This document shows, piece after piece, positions 60,895-64,000 of a DNA stretch of 64,000 nt. Source of the stretch: Prevotellaceae bacterium KH2P17 (GTDB lineage Bacteria > Bacteroidota > Bacteroidia > Bacteroidales > Bacteroidaceae). The stretch spans positions 44,721 through 108,720 of the forward strand of contig FZRE01000010.1 of the NCBI GenBank assembly GCA_900199655.1, given 5' to 3'. The notes below the pieces were generated by a model that worked only from the letters and a program-made list of their open reading frames with translations, was not told where the DNA came from and did not search any database. The translations under genes and the position numbers were made by a program. Position 1 is the first letter of the stretch, and every line of letters begins with the position of its first letter.

Positions 60895-61281
60895 ATGAAA
60901 ACAAGATTTTATCCACCAATGATACTGTTTGCCAGTATTTGTGCCGCTCTTTTGCTCTGCAGTGCATGTTCTGATGATGATTTTGAACCTTACACGCAAA
61001 CTTTGACCATCGCATCAGAACAAGTCAGCGGGATAGACTATGAAGCGAGTGCGTTCTGGGTTAAGAAGGAAGGGAGTAACACCTGGGAAAGAGACTACAC
61101 GCCCATCAGCAATTTTGATTATGAACCGGGTTATGAGTACCGGATTCTGGTACGTGTAGATAAGATTAAAAACCCGGGCATTGACCAGTATCCCTATCTT
61201 TATACACTTATCAAATTGATATCAAAAGAGAAAAAAGACTCTGGCGTCCCTCCTGCTGCGCCGAATACGCCTCTGCCGTAA
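60895..61281 (+). CDS. DUF4377 domain lipoprotein
   Basis: A 128-residue protein with a lipoprotein signal (LLCSAC, Cys about 25) followed by acidic residues (SDDDFEP). The mature part matches the DUF4377 pattern: FWVKKEGSNTWERDYTPISNFDYEPGYEYRILVRVDKIKNPGID, then LYTLIKLISKEKK. The function is not known; members are surface or periplasmic lipoproteins, sometimes linked to heat-shock HslJ-like domains. A Pro-rich tail closes it. Base composition is more A+T-rich than that of its neighbours. Confidence 0.82.
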   Translation: MKTRFYPPMILFASICAALLLCSACSDDDFEPYTQTLTIASEQVSGIDYEASAFWVKKEGSNTWERDYTPISNFDYEPGYEYRILVRVDKIKNPGIDQYPYLYTLIKLISKEKKDSGVPPAAPNTPLP

Positions 61282-61511
61282 CATCCTGCAACTTGGGCAA
61301 CCCTGACCGTATAGACATTACCCGGCATCAAGTACCTAAGTGAACTGATACTGCCTGTTTGGCGGTTATTGATGCAGAGCCACGGCGGGCAGTGCATATC
61401 TGTAGTGTGATGTTGATGTTCCCGAAGTTACCACCTATTGACATAGGTCAACAAATTGCCCTGTTTCCTACAGTTCTTCGGCGCAGTTGCAACGGTGCGG
61501 AATAATAGCCG

Positions 61512-61520
61512 TACCTTTGT
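61512..61520 (+). promoter_or_regulatory. promoter of the 25-codon mini-gene
   Basis: TACCTTTGT, with a TTG about 23 nt upstream. Together with the terminator at 61660 it bounds a transcript of about 175 nt. Confidence 0.65.
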
Positions 61521-61558
61521 ACGCGAAAGGAAAAAGAACAATATAAATCAAAACGGAA

Positions 61559-61636
61559 ATGGGAACTTTAGCTATTATCGTCGGTATCGGCACCATCATG
61601 GTTTGCAAGGCAATGGAGATTAAGGACCTGATGTAA
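61559..61636 (+). CDS. 25-residue hydrophobic small protein
   Basis: ATG to TAA, 26 codons including the stop, in a free-standing transcription unit with its own promoter and terminator. The peptide is a single hydrophobic stretch (GTLAIIVGIGTIMV) followed by a short charged end (KAMEIKDLM), as in one-pass membrane miniproteins. An A-rich sequence (AATCAAAACGGAA) precedes the start, as usual for Bacteroidota. The length is below normal gene-calling limits. The alternative is that the transcript is a regulatory RNA and the frame is chance, but a stop-free hydrophobic frame placed so neatly argues for coding. Confidence 0.6.
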   Translation: MGTLAIIVGIGTIMVCKAMEIKDLM

Positions 61637-61659
61637 TCATCGGTCCTTGCCGCAACCGG

Positions 61660-61701
61660 AAAAAGCCCGCATGTTCGCCCCAGGCAGCATGCGGGCTTTT
61701 T
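61660..61701. terminator. terminator of the mini-gene (symmetrical)
   Basis: AAAAAGCCCGCATG at 61660-61673 pairs with CATGCGGGCTTTTT at 61688-61701, giving a 14-nt perfect inverted repeat with a 14-nt loop. Confidence 0.9.
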
Positions 61702-61749
61702 GCGTGCAACTTTTCCGTATGTAAACGGCAGAATCTGAAAAGAATGTCG

Positions 61750-61758
61750 TAAATTTGT
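61750..61758 (+). promoter_or_regulatory. promoter -7 box of ettA
   Basis: TAAATTTGT, giving a leader of about 85 nt before the ATG at 61843. Confidence 0.65.
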
Positions 61759-61842
61759 ACCAACAATACAGGAGCCGCGCCTGCTTACGGCAACAGCAAG
61801 GCGGCCGGCTGTTACCTTATTCTCAATTAAACCCTAAACAAC

Positions 61843-63543
61843 ATGGCAACAGTAGACGACAAGAAAGTTATTTTCTCAATGGTGGGCGTGTCGAAAATCA
61901 TCCCACAAAACCAAAAACAAATCCTCAAAGATATTTATCTTTCCTTCTTTTACGGCGCGAAGATAGGCATCATAGGCCTGAACGGTGCCGGCAAGTCGAC
62001 ATTGATGAAGATTATAGCCGGACTGGAGCAGCCTTCGCGCGGCGAGGTGGTGTGGAGTCCGGGCTACAGCGTGGGCTATCTGCCCCAGGACCCGCCGCTC
62101 GACGAGACCAAGACCGTTAAGGAGAACGTGCAGGAGGGCGTGCAGAAGGTGTACGACGCACTGCGCGAGTACGACGAAATAAACGTGAAATTCGGCCTCG
62201 AGGAATACTACGGCGACCCCGACAAGATGGACAAGCTCATGCAACGGCAAGCTGAAGTGCAGAACATCATAGACTCTACCGACGCCTGGAACATGGACTC
62301 CAAGCTCGAACGGGCCATGGCAGCCCTGCGATGTCCGGCCGGCGACCTGCCCGTTACCCACCTCTCAGGGGGCGAACGGCGCCGGGTAGCGCTCTGCCGC
62401 CTGCTGTTGCAGAAGCCCGACGTGCTGCTGCTGGACGAGCCAACCAACCATCTTGACGCCGAAAGCATAGACTGGCTGGAGCAACACCTGCAGCAGTACG
62501 AGGGCACGGTGATAGCCGTTACCCACGACCGCTACTTCCTCGACGACGTGAGTGAGTGGATTCTGGAGCTCGACCGCGGCGAAGGAATACCCTGGAAGGG
62601 CAACTACTCGTCGTGGCTTGACCAGAAAACCAAGCGCATGGAGCAAGAAGAAAAGACCGCATCCAAGCGCCGCAAGACCCTGGAACGCGAGCTGGAGTGG
62701 GTGCGCATGGCACCCAAGGCGCGGCAGGCGAAGGGTAAAGCGCGCCTGAACTCGTACGAGCAGATGCTTAACGAGGAACAGAAAGCGCACGAGGAGCGGC
62801 TCGAAATCTTCATCCCCAACGGCCCCCGGCTGGGCAGCAAGGTCATTGAGGCGCAGCATGTGAGCAAGGCTTTCGGCGAGAAAGTGCTCTTCTCCGACCT
62901 CAACTTCATGCTTCCGCCTAACGGCATCGTGGGCGTCATCGGCCCCAACGGCGCCGGCAAAACCACGCTCTTCCGCCTCATCATGGGCCTGGAGCAGGTA
63001 GACGGCGGAACCTTTGAGGTGGGCGAGACGGTCAAACTGGCCTATGTTGACCAGCAGCACAAGGACATCGACCCCGACAAGAGCGTGTACGAAGTGGTGT
63101 CGGAGGGCAACGAAGTGATGCGCATGGGCGGCCGCGACGTCAACGCACGCGCCTATCTCTCGCGCTTCAACTTCTCCGGAACCGACCAGAGCAAGCTCTG
63201 TCGCGTGCTTTCCGGTGGCGAACGCAACCGCCTGCAACTCGCTCTGGCGCTCAAGCAGGAAGGTAACGTGCTGCTGCTCGATGAGCCCACCAACGATATC
63301 GACGTGAACACGCTGCGCGCCTTGGAAGAAGGACTTGAGGCGTTTGCCGGCTGCGCCGTCGTCATCAGTCACGACCGCTGGTTCCTGGATCGCATTTGTA
63401 CCCACATACTGGCCTTCGAGGGCAACGGCGAAGTGTTCTTTTTTGAGGGCAGCTACTCCGATTACGAAATCAACAAGGCCCGTCGTCTCGGCCTTGGAGA
63501 CGAAATCAAGAAGGGCCGCTACCGTAAGTTGATGGAGGACTAA
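61843..63543 (+). CDS. ettA: energy-dependent translational throttle protein EttA (ABC-F)
   Basis: A 566-residue ABC-F protein without membrane segments. The first ATPase has GLNGAGKST (Walker A), the arm region inserted after GYLPQDPPLDETKTVKENV, LSGGERRRVALCRLL and LLLDEPTNHLDAESIDWLE. A long charged linker (KTKRMEQEEKTASKRRKTLERELEWVRMAPKARQAKGKARL) follows. The second ATPase has GPNGAGKTT, LSGGERNRLQLAL, LLLDEPTNDIDVNTLRALEE and SHDRWFLDRICTHILAFEG. Residue-by-residue likeness to E. coli EttA (FFYGAKIGIIGLNGAGKST, ILELDRGEGIPWKGNYSSWL) supports this over other ABC-F members. It gates initiating ribosomes according to ATP/ADP. Confidence 0.95.
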   Translation: MATVDDKKVIFSMVGVSKIIPQNQKQILKDIYLSFFYGAKIGIIGLNGAGKSTLMKIIAGLEQPSRGEVVWSPGYSVGYLPQDPPLDETKTVKENVQEGVQKVYDALREYDEINVKFGLEEYYGDPDKMDKLMQRQAEVQNIIDSTDAWNMDSKLERAMAALRCPAGDLPVTHLSGGERRRVALCRLLLQKPDVLLLDEPTNHLDAESIDWLEQHLQQYEGTVIAVTHDRYFLDDVSEWILELDRGEGIPWKGNYSSWLDQKTKRMEQEEKTASKRRKTLERELEWVRMAPKARQAKGKARLNSYEQMLNEEQKAHEERLEIFIPNGPRLGSKVIEAQHVSKAFGEKVLFSDLNFMLPPNGIVGVIGPNGAGKTTLFRLIMGLEQVDGGTFEVGETVKLAYVDQQHKDIDPDKSVYEVVSEGNEVMRMGGRDVNARAYLSRFNFSGTDQSKLCRVLSGGERNRLQLALALKQEGNVLLLDEPTNDIDVNTLRALEEGLEAFAGCAVVISHDRWFLDRICTHILAFEGNGEVFFFEGSYSDYEINKARRLGLGDEIKKGRYRKLMED

Positions 63544-63587
63544 CGCAGGAGCTGTATTGCCACTGCAGTCCTCCCGCCATTCGGGAG

Positions 63588-63662
63588 CTATGCTTCAAGC
63601 TCCTTAAAGGATGCTTTCAAACCCGTTGAACGATACCTTCAAGGGCCTTGAAAGCATCCTTT
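63588..63662. repeat. dispersed repeat family B, copy 6
   Basis: A cluster including TTGAACGATACCTTCAAGGG, also found in copy 5, just downstream of ettA. Confidence 0.8.
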
Positions 63663-63747
63663 TGTTTTCCTTCTCTTTCTCTCCCGTTTCCTCATAGGCT
63701 CTAACCTGCTGTTTATTAGCATGTTAGCACCCATTTTGCTGCTTGGG

Positions 63748-64000
63748 TTTTAAGACAGAGTAACAGAGTATTTATTTCGCTGCTATAGGCTTGCTTGTTT
63801 GTAGGAATAGCAAAGCAACGGTTTGCGAAGAGACAAACTGGTATCCTCCCCTTGGAAAGGGGAGGCGGAGGAGGGGATGACCATGTGGCAGACATTAGCA
63901 ATGCTGCTTAAGATATCATCCCCTCCTAACCTCCCCTTTCTAAGGGGAGGAACCACTGCTGCAAGCTTCCTGCTGATTTGCTGCTTGTTTTTAAAGACAG
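63748..64000 (+). repeat. composite family A block, running off the window
   Basis: A forward copy (63748-63883) is followed by the joining sequence with GATATCATCCCCTCC and a reversed hairpin copy that ends in TTTTTAAAGACAG at the edge. As a whole it is the inverted counterpart of 14120-14402. Confidence 0.88.

Noticed and set aside
1..64000. rRNA, tRNA or known riboswitch
   Set aside because: The gaps between genes were read for tRNA arms (GGTTCGAATCC-like) and rRNA or riboswitch cores by eye, and none was found. A covariance-model search would be needed to exclude rare RNAs.

Overview
The window is a stretch of chromosome from a high-G+C member of the Bacteroidota, most likely order Bacteroidales and plausibly Prevotella-like (the family is inference). 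The evidence is a SusC/SusD pair, the type IX secretion translocon SprA, a fimbrillin-type lipoprotein, a meso-diaminopimelate dehydrogenase, DUF3822, DUF5683 and DUF4377 proteins, and more than twenty copies of the Bacteroidota -7 promoter box TAnnTTTG just upstream of genes. I found no rRNA, tRNA or CRISPR array.

Layout. 1-3.4 kb: the start of a SusD-like lipoprotein, its SusC-like receptor and a small FMN-binding protein, all on the minus strand. 3.4-4.1 kb: a non-coding zone of dispersed repeats. 4.2-18.9 kb: ddh, ruvA, the 2,539-residue sprA, a second repeat zone, then a PH-like membrane protein, a PBP4-type peptidase, an MscS channel, a lipoprotein and ferritin. 19.2-23.4 kb: an acyl-CoA dehydrogenase/etfA/etfB operon (minus) with a four-helix-bundle (S23/IVP-type) gene inserted in it. 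23.7-34 kb: dnaG, a TPR protein, cardiolipin synthase, rsmD, DUF3822, a RecD-like helicase and exported proteins of unknown function. 34.5-42.1 kb: an 1,858-residue helicase-nuclease protein, a metallophosphoesterase and a SprT-like protease. 46.8-51.2 kb: osmC, a glutathione peroxidase, alaS and a merR-type regulator. 51.5-58.6 kb: a tight minus-strand operon parA-parB-DUF5683-mltD-rel-lipoprotein. 58.7-63.5 kb: surE, lpxB, a DUF4377 lipoprotein, a 25-codon mini-gene with its own promoter and terminator, and ettA.

The most striking region is a small accessory island at 42.4-46.5 kb, between the SprT-like gene and osmC. It holds an HU-like DNA-binding protein, an array of eight 22-bp palindromic repeats, a fimbrillin lipoprotein preceded by a 75-codon ORF, and a tyrosine recombinase. 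Between the fimbrillin operon and the recombinase lie 23-bp inverted repeats (one mismatch) enclosing 152 bp. This segment contains a near-consensus promoter that points away from the fimbrillin genes. I read it as a phase-variation switch (inverton) caught in the OFF orientation. The right-hand repeat lies inside the 3' end of the recombinase gene, so inversion would swap the last nine residues of the enzyme for three.

The intergenic DNA carries three dispersed repeat families. Family A is about 135 bp with C/G-rich hairpins, family B is clusters of CTTGAA/TTCAAG palindromes, and family C is long hairpins built on a GTGTCG/CGACAC core. Two composite copies of family A lie in opposite orientation about 49 kb apart.
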